A DNA stretch of 18,465 bases from an uncultured Anaeromassilibacillus sp. (GTDB taxonomy: Bacteria > Bacillota > Clostridia > Oscillospirales > Acutalibacteraceae): contig CAMFTQ010000001.1 of NCBI GenBank assembly GCA_945988865.1, positions 1 to 18,465 of the forward strand, in the 5' to 3' direction. The position numbers and the translations under genes are program-made. Below are positions 9,730 through 18,097 of this stretch, piece after piece (the first letter of the stretch is position 1; each line of letters starts with the position of its first letter). The notes under the pieces were generated by a model. That model was not told the origin of the DNA. It searched no databases and saw nothing but the letters and a program-made list of their open reading frames with translations.

Positions 9730-11673
9730 TTAATTTCCTATAGTTTCATCTAATGCTTTTATAAGCAGCTCTCTTGCCTTTTCGACTGTTGTGTCGCTAA
9801 GCTGAACAGCAGCCATTGTCTGGTGACCGCCGCCGCCGAGCTTTTCCATAACTATCTGAACATTTATCTGTCCGTAGCTTCTTGCCGATATATTAACGGT
9901 TGACCTGTCTGTGACAAAAATTACAAACGAGGCTTTAATTCCGCTTAATGTCAGAAGCTCGTCTGCCGACTGTGCGGCTATAAGCCTTATTTCCTTCTTT
10001 TCCTTTTCAACCTCAGCAATAGCGCAGGACTTATATATCTGAGCCGCCGACACAACCTGTGCCTTTTCTCTGTATATTGCTATATCACCTGCAAACAGCT
10101 TTTTGACAGCTACGTTGTCTGCACCCTTTTGCCTTAAATACGCCGCCGCCTCAAATGTGCGAACGCCTGTTTTAATGACAAAATTCTTTGTATCGAGCAT
10201 AATACCTGCCATAAGTGCCTCTGCCTCTGACTTTGAAACGGTATTGTCGCCGATGTATGTCAGAAGCTCTGTGCACATTTCAGACGCAGATGACGCTGAC
10301 GGCTCGTGATAGAATACAATTGAATTGTTTATGTAATTCACAGCCTTTCTGTGGTGGTCAATAACAACCACAGAGGAGCATTTTGTATAAAGCGCTTCGC
10401 TTTCTACCATAGACTGTGAATGTGTGTCAAGAATGATAAGCAGTGTTTTCGGTGTTACCTCTTTCAAGGCTTCATCGGGAGAAATAAAAACATCTCCCCC
10501 TTTTTCTGATTCGTATCTTTCGACAAGCGCCTTTGCCATTGATTTTTCTTTATCAATAACAATATGCGCATGCTTTGAGAACGATTTTACAACTGCGCCG
10601 TAAATACCGATTGATGCGCCTACGCAGTCAAGGTCAGAGAACCTATGCCCCATAATCAGCACCTTGTCGCTGTCGATAATCGCCTTTGCAAGCGTGGTCG
10701 AGATAACTCTTGCCCGCACCTTACTGCGTTTTTCAACACCGGGAGCTACACCGCCGAAAAATTCGTAGCTTTCGCCTGTACGAACGGCAACCTGATCTCC
10801 GCCTCTGCCGAGTGCCATTTCAAGCGCCTTTCGCGCCTCCTGCTCGCTTTCTCGCAGAGTTTTACAGCCTCTGCCTATGCCGACAGAAATTGTAGCCGTT
10901 CGCCCGTCTAACGGAATATTCCTGATTTCGTCAAGAATTTTAAACTTTGTGGCTATCATATTCACGATTTCTTTTTCTTCAAAGATAATCATATACCTGC
11001 CGCCTGCAAGACGTTTATACAGTGCGTTATGCATAGCCGCCCAGCGTTGGAGTAAATCCTCAATGCTGATTACTATGCGTGTTGTTTCCTCTTCGCTTGC
11101 GTTTATAAGGTCGTCTGCGCTGTCGATTACTATAATGGCGGCGCTTGTTCTTGAATCCTCGTATTCCTTTTCAAGCTGCTTGTAATACGTGCAGTCAACA
11201 AAGTAAAACACCATACCGTTGCCTGCGTGATTTGCAAAAACAGTGTAGCTTCTGCCGTCATAGTCAATATCGGTGCCGTCACTGTCGGCAAGCAAGCTTA
11301 AATCAACTCCACCCAAAAATGACGTAATGTCAGAGCCTGTCACGTTTTTGCCCTTGCCGAGCTGTTTTTTGAAATACCTGTTGTACCAGATAATATCGTC
11401 GCTTTCACCTGTAACTGCAACAGGCAGCTTAAAGCGGTCAAGGTATTCCTCGTTGAAGCCGTGAACATTCTTAAACGCTTTTTTGACTATTGAATCAACA
11501 TATTTTCTGAAATGCCTGTCAACTATTATGGCGGCGCACAGAGAAATAATTGCGGCACTCAGCTCTACAATAAATAAAATATAGTTGTATTTAAGCGATA
11601 CAAACGCCATACAAGCCATTATCAACGCAAAAACTATTGTAAACGGTGAAACGGTGTATATTCTTTTATTCAA
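9730..11673 (-). CDS. gdpP: Cyclic-di-AMP phosphodiesterase GdpP (DHH family)
   Basis: GdpP breaks down c-di-AMP, the messenger that sets potassium balance, turgor and wall stress responses. From the start chosen here there are 647 residues: two N-terminal membrane helices (about 9-28 and 32-50), a PAS-like region, a degenerate GGDEF domain (GGRYM instead of GGDEF), then DHH/DHHA1 with H343, D347 and D349 of the GHRFSDLD motif, D416 (DTHS), D439-H440-H441 and GGGGH (613-617). The longest frame opens at a TTG at 11706, but no ribosome binding site precedes it and it lies in a palindrome just downstream of a -10 box. The TTG at 11673 has AAAAGGGGG 9 bases upstream and is preferred. Product assignment is firm; the start is an inference. 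Confidence 0.95.
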   Translation of the reverse strand: MNKRIYTVSPFTIVFALIMACMAFVSLKYNYILFIVELSAAIISLCAAIIVDRHFRKYVDSIVKKAFKNVHGFNEEYLDRFKLPVAVTGESDDIIWYNRYFKKQLGKGKNVTGSDITSFLGGVDLSLLADSDGTDIDYDGRSYTVFANHAGNGMVFYFVDCTYYKQLEKEYEDSRTSAAIIVIDSADDLINASEEETTRIVISIEDLLQRWAAMHNALYKRLAGGRYMIIFEEKEIVNMIATKFKILDEIRNIPLDGRTATISVGIGRGCKTLRESEQEARKALEMALGRGGDQVAVRTGESYEFFGGVAPGVEKRSKVRARVISTTLAKAIIDSDKVLIMGHRFSDLDCVGASIGIYGAVVKSFSKHAHIVIDKEKSMAKALVERYESEKGGDVFISPDEALKEVTPKTLLIILDTHSQSMVESEALYTKCSSVVVIDHHRKAVNYINNSIVFYHEPSASSASEMCTELLTYIGDNTVSKSEAEALMAGIMLDTKNFVIKTGVRTFEAAAYLRQKGADNVAVKKLFAGDIAIYREKAQVVSAAQIYKSCAIAEVEKEKKEIRLIAAQSADELLTLSGIKASFVIFVTDRSTVNISARSYGQINVQIVMEKLGGGGHQTMAAVQLSDTTVEKARELLIKALDETIGN

Positions 11674-11702
11674 AATGTGCCGCCCCCTTTTTATCCGGAC
11701 TG

Positions 11703-11723
11703 ACAAAATTTTGTATCATTATA
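11703..11723 (-). promoter_or_regulatory. Possible internal promoter and palindrome before gdpP
   Basis: A perfect TATAAT (11723-11718) overlaps the region just past the rnjA stop codon. A perfect 12-bp palindrome, ACAAAATTTTGT (11703-11714), covers the start point predicted from it. No good -35 box is seen 16-18 bases upstream. It may give gdpP a separate, perhaps controlled, promoter inside the operon, or be a chance AT-rich match. Confidence 0.35.
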
Positions 11724-11726
11724 AAA

Positions 11727-13568
11727 TTACACTTCCATTAAAATAGGCAGAATCATAGGACTTCTGCGTGTTCTCATACCGATTAGCTTTGAAATATCGT
11801 CTTTAATCCTGTTTTTGATAATGCCCCACTCGTGAATGTTGTTGTCGGCGCAGTCATCAAGAATATTAAGCGAAACCTGTCTTACCTCTTCAAGCAGACT
11901 TTCGCTTTCACGCACATACACAAAGCCTCTTGAAACAATATCGGGACCGCTTATAACGTGACCGTCATAAACATCAAGAGATGCAACGATGATTATAAGT
12001 CCGTCCTGTCCCAAGTGCTTTCTGTCACGCAGTACGATACTTCCTACATCGCCTACTCCGAGTCCGTCAACAAATACCTTGCCTGCCGTTACAGGCGCAA
12101 GCTCCTTGATATAGCTTTTGTTAAGCTCAATCGTGCTTCCGACATCGCCTATAAATATATTTTTGCTGTCCATACCCAAGCTTTCGGCAAGCCTTGCGTG
12201 TTTTCTGAGCTGTTTCTGCTCGCCGTGAACAGGGATAAAATACTTTGGCTTTACAAGGCTGTGCATTATTTTAAGCTCCTCCTGACAGGCGTGGCCTGAT
12301 ACGTGCACCTCGTACATTGACTCATACACAACCTCACAGCCTCTTTTCAGCAGCTCGTCAACTACGTTGCCGACTGTCTTTTCGTTGCCCGGAATAGGAT
12401 TTGCAGATATTACAATTAAATCGCCTGCGCCCACGACAACCTTGCGGTGGTCTGAATAAGCCATTCTTGACAGTGCCGACATAGGCTCGCCCTGACTGCC
12501 TGTTGTTACAAGAACTATCTTCTCAGACGGATAACGGCTGAGCATATCTAAATCTATAATTACATTTTCGGGAACATCGAGATAGCCAAGCTCTGATGCA
12601 ACAGCCATATAGTTGACCATACTTCTGCCCGAAAAGGCGACCTTTCTGCCATATTTATATGCACAGTTTATGATTTGCTGAACTCTGTTTACGTTTGAAG
12701 CAAAGGTTGCGATAATAATTCTCTGATTAACAGCCCTTCTGAAAATATTGTCAAAGCTGTCGGAAACCTTCTGCTCTGTCGGTGTGTAGCCGGGACGCTC
12801 TGCGTTTGTACTGTCAGCCATCAGCGCCAAAACGCCCTCATCGCCAAGACGTGCAAAGCGTGATAAATCTATCATTCCGCCCGAAATAGGTGTAAAGTCG
12901 ATTTTAAAATCGCCTGTGTGTACGATTGTACCGCCCGGTGTGTGAATAGCAACGGCTACAGCGTCGGGGATAGAATGGTTTACGTGGATAAACTCAACAG
13001 ATATACAGCCGAATTTTACTGTATCGCCCGGCTTTACAATGTTGAGCGTTGTCTGATTGAAAAGGTTATGCTCCTTGAGCTTGTTGCCCACAAGTCCGAT
13101 TGTGAGCGCAGTGCCGTAAATCGGCACCTTTATTCTGCTTAAAAGGTACGGCAAAGCGCCGATATGGTCCTCGTGTCCGTGAGTTAAAACTATACCCTTG
13201 ATTCTGTCCTGATTTTGCTCCACATAGGTGAAATCGGGGATAACAAGGTCAACGCCGAGCATCTCGCTGTCGGGGAAAGCCATACCGCAGTCAACTAAAA
13301 TAATATCATCGTTACATTCAAACATCGTTATGTTTTTGCCGATCTCGTTTAAGCCGCCTAAGAATGACACCTTGACAGACGGCGACTGCGTTTGCTTCTG
13401 GTTATTGTAGGAACGGTTTCTGTTTTTCAAATGCCCTGTCCTGCCGTTTTTCTGCGAGCCTGATGAATAACTCTTTGCTCTTTTTGGCTGATAGCTCTTT
13501 TTGTTGTCAGCCTTTGAGGACGCACCCTTGCTCTCCTCGGCTCTTTTTTTACTTTTTGTTTGAGTCAC
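11727..13568 (-). CDS. rnjA: Ribonuclease J
   Basis: RNase J is a metallo-beta-lactamase/beta-CASP nuclease with 5'-3' exo- and endonuclease activity, central to mRNA decay and rRNA maturation in Firmicutes. The catalytic motif HGHEDH is at 130-135, with metal-ligand candidates H217/D220 (HTGD) and the beta-CASP motif HVSGH (H422, H426). The catalytic core starts at about residue 69 (FLGGLNEIGKN). Before it lies an extra tail of about 60 residues rich in Lys, Arg, Ser, Asn and Gln, which Bacillus RNase J1 lacks and which explains the 613-residue length (about 555 there). Start GTG at 13568 follows GGAGG at a good distance. It heads the operon; its best promoter is about 220 bases upstream. 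It is the only RNase J in view, so J1 versus J2 cannot be assigned by neighbourhood. Confidence 0.95.
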   Translation of the reverse strand: MTQTKSKKRAEESKGASSKADNKKSYQPKRAKSYSSGSQKNGRTGHLKNRNRSYNNQKQTQSPSVKVSFLGGLNEIGKNITMFECNDDIILVDCGMAFPDSEMLGVDLVIPDFTYVEQNQDRIKGIVLTHGHEDHIGALPYLLSRIKVPIYGTALTIGLVGNKLKEHNLFNQTTLNIVKPGDTVKFGCISVEFIHVNHSIPDAVAVAIHTPGGTIVHTGDFKIDFTPISGGMIDLSRFARLGDEGVLALMADSTNAERPGYTPTEQKVSDSFDNIFRRAVNQRIIIATFASNVNRVQQIINCAYKYGRKVAFSGRSMVNYMAVASELGYLDVPENVIIDLDMLSRYPSEKIVLVTTGSQGEPMSALSRMAYSDHRKVVVGAGDLIVISANPIPGNEKTVGNVVDELLKRGCEVVYESMYEVHVSGHACQEELKIMHSLVKPKYFIPVHGEQKQLRKHARLAESLGMDSKNIFIGDVGSTIELNKSYIKELAPVTAGKVFVDGLGVGDVGSIVLRDRKHLGQDGLIIIVASLDVYDGHVISGPDIVSRGFVYVRESESLLEEVRQVSLNILDDCADNNIHEWGIIKNRIKDDISKLIGMRTRRSPMILPILMEV

Positions 13569-13786
13569 TAAATTTACCTCCGTTAATCTTTTTCGTTTTA
13601 TCGTTATACTATATTTTGGCGAAAAATTTTATAAAAATAACAAATCAAATAATAAAATCAGATAAAAACCCGTCACACGCACAACGGTTAAAAAAACACA
13701 AAAATCCGATCACTGTTTTAATTATAAAATATCGCTATATCAAGTCCGTTTTTGCAAAACAGACATACTTACCGAATATAAATATA
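13569..13786 (-). other. Predicted long 5' leader of rnjA
   Basis: If transcription starts from the promoter at 13793-13821, rnjA has an untranslated leader of about 218 bases. It can form a hairpin with 8 pairs and a 3-base loop (13745-13763). A second, weaker structure is a bulged AACCGT/ACGGGTT pairing (13667-13689) followed by five T, which looks like a modest attenuator. A TATAGT at about 13609-13614 could be a second, nearer -10 box but lacks a -35. I do not recognise a known riboswitch or T-box. Confidence 0.4.
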
Positions 13787-13792
13787 CACTTT

Positions 13793-13821
13793 ATTTTACA
13801 ATTTTAAAGCTACACTGTCAA
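13793..13821 (-). promoter_or_regulatory. Sigma-A-type promoter for the rnjA operon
   Basis: On the minus strand, -35 TTGACA (13821-13816, perfect), a 17-base spacer and -10 TAAAAT (13798-13793, 5 of 6) form the best promoter in the divergent spacer. It points at rnjA and should transcribe rnjA-gdpP-rplI-dnaB-tilS. The -35 box lies in an imperfect inverted repeat (GCTACACTGT and ACAGTAGC arms), a possible regulator site. Confidence 0.6.
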
Positions 13822-13920
13822 TAGAAACAGTAGCCATATTTTGTTATTTATCGTTTTTTCATCAATTCTCACCTTCTGAGAGTAATTTTCGCTTTGCGAC
13901 CTTTTATTTTTTTCTCAAAA

Positions 13921-13946
13921 TGGTATAATTATTGCAGTGAATTCAC
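13921..13946 (+). promoter_or_regulatory. Extended -10 promoter and operator-like palindrome before the XRE gene
   Basis: TGGTATAAT (13921-13929) is an extended -10 element with a perfect TATAAT; the -35 region is poor, as often with extended -10 promoters. A perfect 10-bp palindrome, GTGAATTCAC (13937-13946), lies exactly where transcription should begin. It is a natural candidate operator for the XRE regulator encoded 34 bases further on. Upstream, TCTCA-CCTTC-TGAGA (13867-13881) is another small inverted repeat. The rest of the spacer back to 13822 shows nothing else recognisable. Confidence 0.52.
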
Positions 13947-13979
13947 AATAGAATATCTGATAAGAATGAGGAGAAAGCT

Positions 13980-15365
13980 ATGGAAAAGAAAACTATGGGT
14001 TCTTTTATCGCTGTTTTGCGCAAGGCTCAAGGTATGACCCAAAAACAGCTTGCGGAAAAGCTGAATGTGTCCGATAAATCGGTAAGCAGATGGGAACGTG
14101 ACGAAACCTATCCCGACCTTAACTTAATCCCGATAATTGCAGCGCTTTTTGGTGTAACCGCTGATGAGCTGTTAAAAGGGCAAAGAATAAACACAGAAAA
14201 AAGTCAAAATCAAAACTTTACTACCCCTGAAATATCGCATAAAAGTATAGAAAAACTCTTAAAAATTGAGCTTTTAAGGCTCAAAACACGCACGATTATC
14301 TCTTTCGGTCTTATACTGATTGCTGTAATTGCTTTCTTTGTTTGCACCTTATCGTTTGATATGATATTTTTAGGTGCAGCCGTTGGCTTTTGCTTTATAG
14401 TTTCAGCATTATTGTGCCAGTTTATTTTTTTAATGAACGCAAGAACCGCCACAAGTGATGAGGATTTTGAATTTGAAGAGCTTTTTGATTTCAGACTTTC
14501 AGTCTTAAAATATTTTTTTGCAGTGATTTACGCTGTCATTTTTGCACTGTTCTGCAGTCCCCCACTTGTCATTGTTGGAATAATATCTCTGCCCATGACG
14601 CTCGTAGTATCATCAGTCATATGTGTTTTAATATCGTTTATTAAAGACGCAGTTGTTAATAAGAGTGATAAATACAGTCTGAATGAAAACAGTAAATTTA
14701 ACGCAAAAATAAAAAGAAAGCTCATACTTATTGCATCAATAGTCTTTGCTTTGCTTATAATTGCAGAGGTTATCGTAAACAGCCTTAACCCTTTGTGGAT
14801 AGCTAAAAAAACTCGCTTTGAAAATAAGAACGATTTCATTAACTGTATGCAGACAAATACAGGAGAATATATTTTCAGTCATCTTACCAACGGAATATTC
14901 AGTGCAAGAATGTTACGCTTTGACATAAACGGAAGCACCGACTACGATACGGAAAAGCAATCAGAAGAAAATGACAGCTACTCGGTTGCAAACGGATTTA
15001 CATCATCATATAATTATTTTGATATTATATTTAATCTGTTTCACGACAGAGATGTTTATAATTCGTATTATTCTCCATTAGAGATATTCCGCCAGAAATT
15101 TTTTACGGAAAACTTAAGGTCGCTTACCTGCTATCTTGACAACGGAGCAACACGTTTTCGCATAAAAAACGGCACATTTGCATACATAAGCTTTGCACCT
15201 GACGAAAACGGCGAATACGACCTTTATGCGGTTAAATGGGACGACCTTGCATTTTCGTCAACTGCTTTGCTGTGGACTGCCGATATTATTCTGATCTTGC
15301 TTAATGCCGATATCGCTGTGTTTGCTGTGATTTATATTATTAAGAGAAAAAAGCCGAAAAAATAA
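13980..15365 (+). CDS. Membrane-bound XRE-family transcriptional regulator
   Basis: The 461 residues begin with a complete Cro/C1-type helix-turn-helix (about 7-65): TQKQLAEKLNVSDKSVSRWE places the recognition helix around 31-38, and VTADELL closes the domain. Five hydrophobic segments follow (about 103-124, 128-151, 176-193, 197-219, 246-268), then a polar stretch of about 160 residues with many aromatics and two cysteines (C289, C384), then a last helix (about 427-454) and a basic tail KRKKPKK. With the DNA-binding domain inside, the polar stretch should face outside and the tail inside. Inference: it senses a membrane or external signal and controls its own gene or a distant target. The outer domain is not recognised. 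Start ATG follows GAGGAG. No partner gene such as an ABC exporter is adjacent, and no terminator was seen after it. Confidence 0.85.
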   Translation: MEKKTMGSFIAVLRKAQGMTQKQLAEKLNVSDKSVSRWERDETYPDLNLIPIIAALFGVTADELLKGQRINTEKSQNQNFTTPEISHKSIEKLLKIELLRLKTRTIISFGLILIAVIAFFVCTLSFDMIFLGAAVGFCFIVSALLCQFIFLMNARTATSDEDFEFEELFDFRLSVLKYFFAVIYAVIFALFCSPPLVIVGIISLPMTLVVSSVICVLISFIKDAVVNKSDKYSLNENSKFNAKIKRKLILIASIVFALLIIAEVIVNSLNPLWIAKKTRFENKNDFINCMQTNTGEYIFSHLTNGIFSARMLRFDINGSTDYDTEKQSEENDSYSVANGFTSSYNYFDIIFNLFHDRDVYNSYYSPLEIFRQKFFTENLRSLTCYLDNGATRFRIKNGTFAYISFAPDENGEYDLYAVKWDDLAFSSTALLWTADIILILLNADIAVFAVIYIIKRKKPKK

Positions 15366-15632
15366 TAGATAAGCTGTTGCCCTTTGCTTTCACATACCAT
15401 AAAAACCTTGCAGACTATCTGTAAACCCGACAAAACCAACGCCTAATTAGAATGACTAAACTTTGAAACAAGTGTATTATATAAAAAGTAATATAGATTT
15501 TCTTTGAGCTGTTTTTCACTCTGCTTTTTCAATTTGCCAAAAAAAGAAATAAATACAAAAACTGTTGCAAACTACCAACTTTGTGATATAATAAAGGGGT
15601 ATATCAGGTGATTGAACTAAAGGAGAATGAGC
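15366..15632 (+). other. Spacer between the XRE gene and rnhA
   Basis: No coding frame, RNA gene or convincing terminator was found. A TATTAT near 15478 with ATGACT 17 bases upstream is a weak promoter-like pair. The region is AT-rich and ends with the rnhA promoter (15565-15592) and ribosome binding site AAAGGAG (15619-15625). Transcription from the XRE gene may run into rnhA. Confidence 0.5.
15565..15592 (+). promoter_or_regulatory. Promoter for rnhA
   Basis: -35 TTGCAA (15565-15570, 4 of 6), a 16-base spacer and a perfect extended -10 TGATATAAT (TATAAT at 15587-15592). The predicted start near 15599 gives a leader of about 34 bases. It may also serve nifS-nifU, since no strong promoter is seen before nifS. 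Confidence 0.58.
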
Positions 15633-16070
15633 TTGAAGCACGTAGAGATTTTTACAGACGGTGCCTGTCAGGGCAATCCCGGTCCCGGCGGCTGGGGCGC
15701 AATACTGCGCTATAAGGGAACAGAAAAAGAAATCTCGGGCGGAGAAAAAAACACGACTAACAACCGTATGGAGCTTACCGCTGTGATACAGGCGCTTTCT
15801 CTTTTAAAGGAACGTTGCTCTGTTACGCTTTACAGCGACTCGCAGTATGTCTGCAACGCTTTAAAGCTCGGCTGGGCAAAAAAATGGCAGCAAAACGGCT
15901 GGATGCGAAACAAAAAAGAGCCTGCTCTTAACCCGGAGCTGTGGCAGCGTCTGCTTGAGCTGTATGACTTTCACGAGGTTGATATACAATGGGTAAAAGG
16001 TCACGCAGGTCATCCCGAAAACGAGCGGTGTGACGCACTTGCAGTTGCCGCCGCAAGGAAATTTGCCTGA
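15633..16070 (+). CDS. rnhA: Ribonuclease HI
   Basis: RNase HI cuts the RNA strand of RNA-DNA hybrids, removing R-loops and primer RNA. From the start chosen here there are 145 residues. Catalytic residues sit at D9 (TDGA), E47 (NNRMEL), D69 (YSDS) and D134 (NERCDALA), with H124 in [14 protein letters not shown]; the last two fall at the same numbers as in the E. coli enzyme. The Trp/Lys-rich segment around 80-96 corresponds to the substrate-binding basic protrusion of E. coli-type enzymes. An ATG two codons earlier (15627) would leave only one base after AAAGGAG, whereas TTG at 15633 gives 7 bases, so TTG is preferred; an in-frame TAA just upstream excludes a longer start. The next gene, nifS, begins 140 bases on with no terminator between. 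Confidence 0.95.
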   Translation: MKHVEIFTDGACQGNPGPGGWGAILRYKGTEKEISGGEKNTTNNRMELTAVIQALSLLKERCSVTLYSDSQYVCNALKLGWAKKWQQNGWMRNKKEPALNPELWQRLLELYDFHEVDIQWVKGHAGHPENERCDALAVAAARKFA

Positions 16071-16122
16071 CCGACTGACCGATTTATACTCTTTTGCCTG
16101 ATTTTTCATACAAAAAGTCATT

Positions 16123-16149
16123 TGCAAAAATATTTATCTGTTTTTTGCA
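16123..16149 (+). other. AT-rich hairpin in the rnhA-nifS gap
   Basis: TGCAAAAA (16123-16130) and TTTTTGCA (16142-16149) can pair over 8 bases with an 11-base loop. No T-run follows, so it is not a standard terminator; it may be a leader structure of nifS or chance in AT-rich DNA. No good promoter was seen in the 16071-16210 gap, and no iscR-like repressor gene is present. Confidence 0.3.
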
Positions 16150-16210
16150 GAATATAGCAAAAGAGCAAACGATTGATTTTTTTGATAAACATATAACGAA
16201 GGTGAAAAAA

Positions 16211-17404
16211 ATGGTACAGATTTATGCGGATAACGCCGCAACTACTGCTGTAAATCCAAAGGTACTTGAAAAAATGCTGCCGTATTATACAGAGGTTTAC
16301 GGCAACCCGTCAAGCCTTTACCGCATTGGCGCAAAAGCAAAACAGGCTGTTGAAAATGCAAGAGAAAGCATAGCTAAGAACTTAGGCGCAGCCTTTCCTA
16401 ACGAGATTTACTTTACCTCGGGCGGTTCAGAGTCTGACAACTGGGCAATAAAGGGAGTATGCAGAGCGTTAAAATCAAAGGGCAAAAAGCATATCATCAC
16501 GTCAAAATTTGAGCATCACGCAGTTTTGCACACCTGTCAGGCACTTGAAAAGGAAGGCTTTGAGGTAACGTATCTTGATGTGTATGAAAACGGCATTGTA
16601 AAGCCTGAGGACGTAGAAAAGGCTATCAGAGAAGATACCGCTATTGTAACGATAATGTATGCGAATAACGAAATCGGCACAATTCAGCCTATAGCTGAAA
16701 TCGGCAAAATCTGCCGAGCAAAGGGCGTTATCTTCCACACAGACGCAGTTCAGGCTGTAGGCAACGTAAAAATTGACGTACAACAGCAGAACATCGACCT
16801 TTTGTCATTAACTGCACATAAAATTCACGGTCCTAAGGGTTGCGGTGCTTTATATATAAGAAGGGGCATACGCTTTGACAATATCATTGACGGCGGCGCA
16901 CAGGAGCGTGGCAAGCGAGCAGGCACAGAAAATGTTGCCGGCATTGTAGGACTTGCCGAAGCACTTCAGATTGCAGTTGACACAATGGACGAGCGTATTC
17001 CACGTCTTACAAAAATGCGCAACAGACTTATTGACGGTCTTTTACAAATTGAGCGTTCACGTCTTAATGGCGACAGAGAAAGCCGTCTTGCCGGTAACGT
17101 CAATATGTGCTTTGAGGGTATCGAGGGCGAAAGCCTTCTGCTATCTCTTGACAATGCCGGAGTCAGCTCCTCGTCAGGCTCTGCCTGCACATCGGGAAGC
17201 CTTGACCCGAGCCACGTGCTTTTGTCGATAGGTCTTCCCCACGAAATTGCGCACGGAAGTATGAGATTATCCTTCAGCGATGAAAACACCGAGGAGGATA
17301 TTGATTATATTCTTGAGATTGTTCCGAAAATCGTTGACCGCCTGAGAGCGATGTCACCGCTTTGGGAAAGAATAAAGGCAGACGAAGCTGCAAACAAAAA
17401 TTAA
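16211..17404 (+). CDS. nifS: Cysteine desulfurase (NifS/IscS type)
   Basis: This PLP enzyme takes sulfur from cysteine as a persulfide and hands it to the Fe-S scaffold, releasing alanine. The 397 residues open with the family signature [12 protein letters not shown], then YGNPSSLY and [12 protein letters not shown]. The PLP lysine is K204 in [12 protein letters not shown], the conserved HTDAVQ segment precedes it, and the persulfide cysteine is C326 in [10 protein letters not shown], the flexible-loop form of group I (IscS/NifS) enzymes rather than SufS. The frame is open back to an ATG at 16094, but those 39 codons are not family-like and AAGGTG lies just before the ATG at 16211, so the shorter start is chosen. 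nifU follows after 13 bases. The name NifS is conventional in Clostridia and does not imply nitrogen fixation. Confidence 0.95.
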   Translation: MVQIYADNAATTAVNPKVLEKMLPYYTEVYGNPSSLYRIGAKAKQAVENARESIAKNLGAAFPNEIYFTSGGSESDNWAIKGVCRALKSKGKKHIITSKFEHHAVLHTCQALEKEGFEVTYLDVYENGIVKPEDVEKAIREDTAIVTIMYANNEIGTIQPIAEIGKICRAKGVIFHTDAVQAVGNVKIDVQQQNIDLLSLTAHKIHGPKGCGALYIRRGIRFDNIIDGGAQERGKRAGTENVAGIVGLAEALQIAVDTMDERIPRLTKMRNRLIDGLLQIERSRLNGDRESRLAGNVNMCFEGIEGESLLLSLDNAGVSSSSGSACTSGSLDPSHVLLSIGLPHEIAHGSMRLSFSDENTEEDIDYILEIVPKIVDRLRAMSPLWERIKADEAANKN

Positions 17405-17417
17405 CGGAGGTATTTTT

Positions 17418-17861
17418 ATGGCTTATTCTGAAAAGGTTATGGATCACTTTGCAAATCCAAGAAATGTCGGCGAGATTCCCGATGCAAGCGGAATCGGCGA
17501 GGTCGGCAATTCAAAGTGCGGAGATATTATGAAAATGTATATCAAGGTTGAGGGTAACGTAATTGTTGACTGCAAATTCAAGACTTTCGGCTGCGGTGCG
17601 GCTATCGCAACAAGCAGTATGGCTACAGAGCTTATCAAGGGCAAGACTATTGATGACGCTTTAAAGCTTACAAACAAGGCTGTTATGGAGGCTTTAGACG
17701 GTCTGCCGCCGGTTAAGGTTCACTGCTCTGTTTTGGCTGAGCAGGCTATAAAGGCGGCTCTTTCTGATTACTACAGAAAAAGCGGAATCGACCCCGAACC
17801 GATTGTAGGCAGAATTGAGGAATGTGACCACGAGCATGGCTGTAGCTGTGAATCCTGCTGA
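17418..17861 (+). CDS. nifU: Fe-S cluster assembly scaffold (NifU/IscU type)
   Basis: This protein builds Fe-S clusters from sulfur delivered by the desulfurase encoded just before it. The 147 residues carry the three conserved scaffold cysteines C34 (SKCGD, with D36), C59 (FGCGAAIA) and C103 (VHCSVL) and the usual start MAYSEKVMDHFANPRNVG. It lacks the ferredoxin-like and C-terminal domains of full nitrogen-fixation NifU, so it is the short IscU-like form. After the fold ends, a tail of about 12 residues holds C136, H138, H140, C142, C144 and C147, a possible extra metal site. ATG start with GGAGG at a good distance, and a strong terminator follows 27 bases after the stop. Confidence 0.96.
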   Translation: MAYSEKVMDHFANPRNVGEIPDASGIGEVGNSKCGDIMKMYIKVEGNVIVDCKFKTFGCGAAIATSSMATELIKGKTIDDALKLTNKAVMEALDGLPPVKVHCSVLAEQAIKAALSDYYRKSGIDPEPIVGRIEECDHEHGCSCESC

Positions 17862-17888
17862 TAAAATTTTGCTGATATAATGATTTTT

Positions 17889-17932
17889 ACTGTGCCAAAG
17901 CCGAGCTGTCGGTTTTGGCACAGTTTTTATTT
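17889..17932 (+). terminator. Strong rho-independent terminator after nifU
   Basis: A 16-pair stem (17889-17904 with 17909-17924, one G-T pair) with a 4-base loop GCTG is followed by TTTTTATT. It ends the nifS-nifU unit and isolates the transporter gene downstream. Confidence 0.93.
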
Positions 17933-18097
17933 GCACAGTAATGATACAAATCGCCAAAACTTTTTATCACTTCTCAGTTTCTTTTTGTATTTATGTAATT
18001 TTTTGTATAGACAATCCTTGTTTTTTATGTTATCATTAGGTTGTATATTTACTTTTTGTGTAGATATAAATAAATTTTCCGAAAAGGAGAGATTAGT
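17933..18097 (+). other. T-rich leader region of the transporter gene
   Basis: This stretch has no coding frame. Two weak promoter-like pairs are visible on the plus strand: TTGTAT at 18003-18008 with TATGTT 17 bases later, and TTGTAT at 18041-18046 with TATAAA at 18065-18070 after 18 bases. Neither -35 is good. AAGGAG (18084-18089) serves the ATG at 18098. No riboswitch was recognised. Confidence 0.35.

Noticed and set aside
13463..13807. Plus-strand open frame opposite the rnjA 5' end and leader
   Set aside because: Half of it is antisense to rnjA and the rest is AT-rich spacer; no ribosome binding site or family match was seen.
13569..13979. Possible replication origin at the divergence point
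   Set aside because: Genes diverge here, the spacer is AT-rich and dnaB is near, but I found no TTATCCACA-type DnaA boxes and no dnaA, dnaN or rpmH neighbour.
16094..16210. Longer nifS start adding 39 residues
   Set aside because: The extension does not look like the family, and the ATG at 16211 has the ribosome binding site and the conserved N-terminus.
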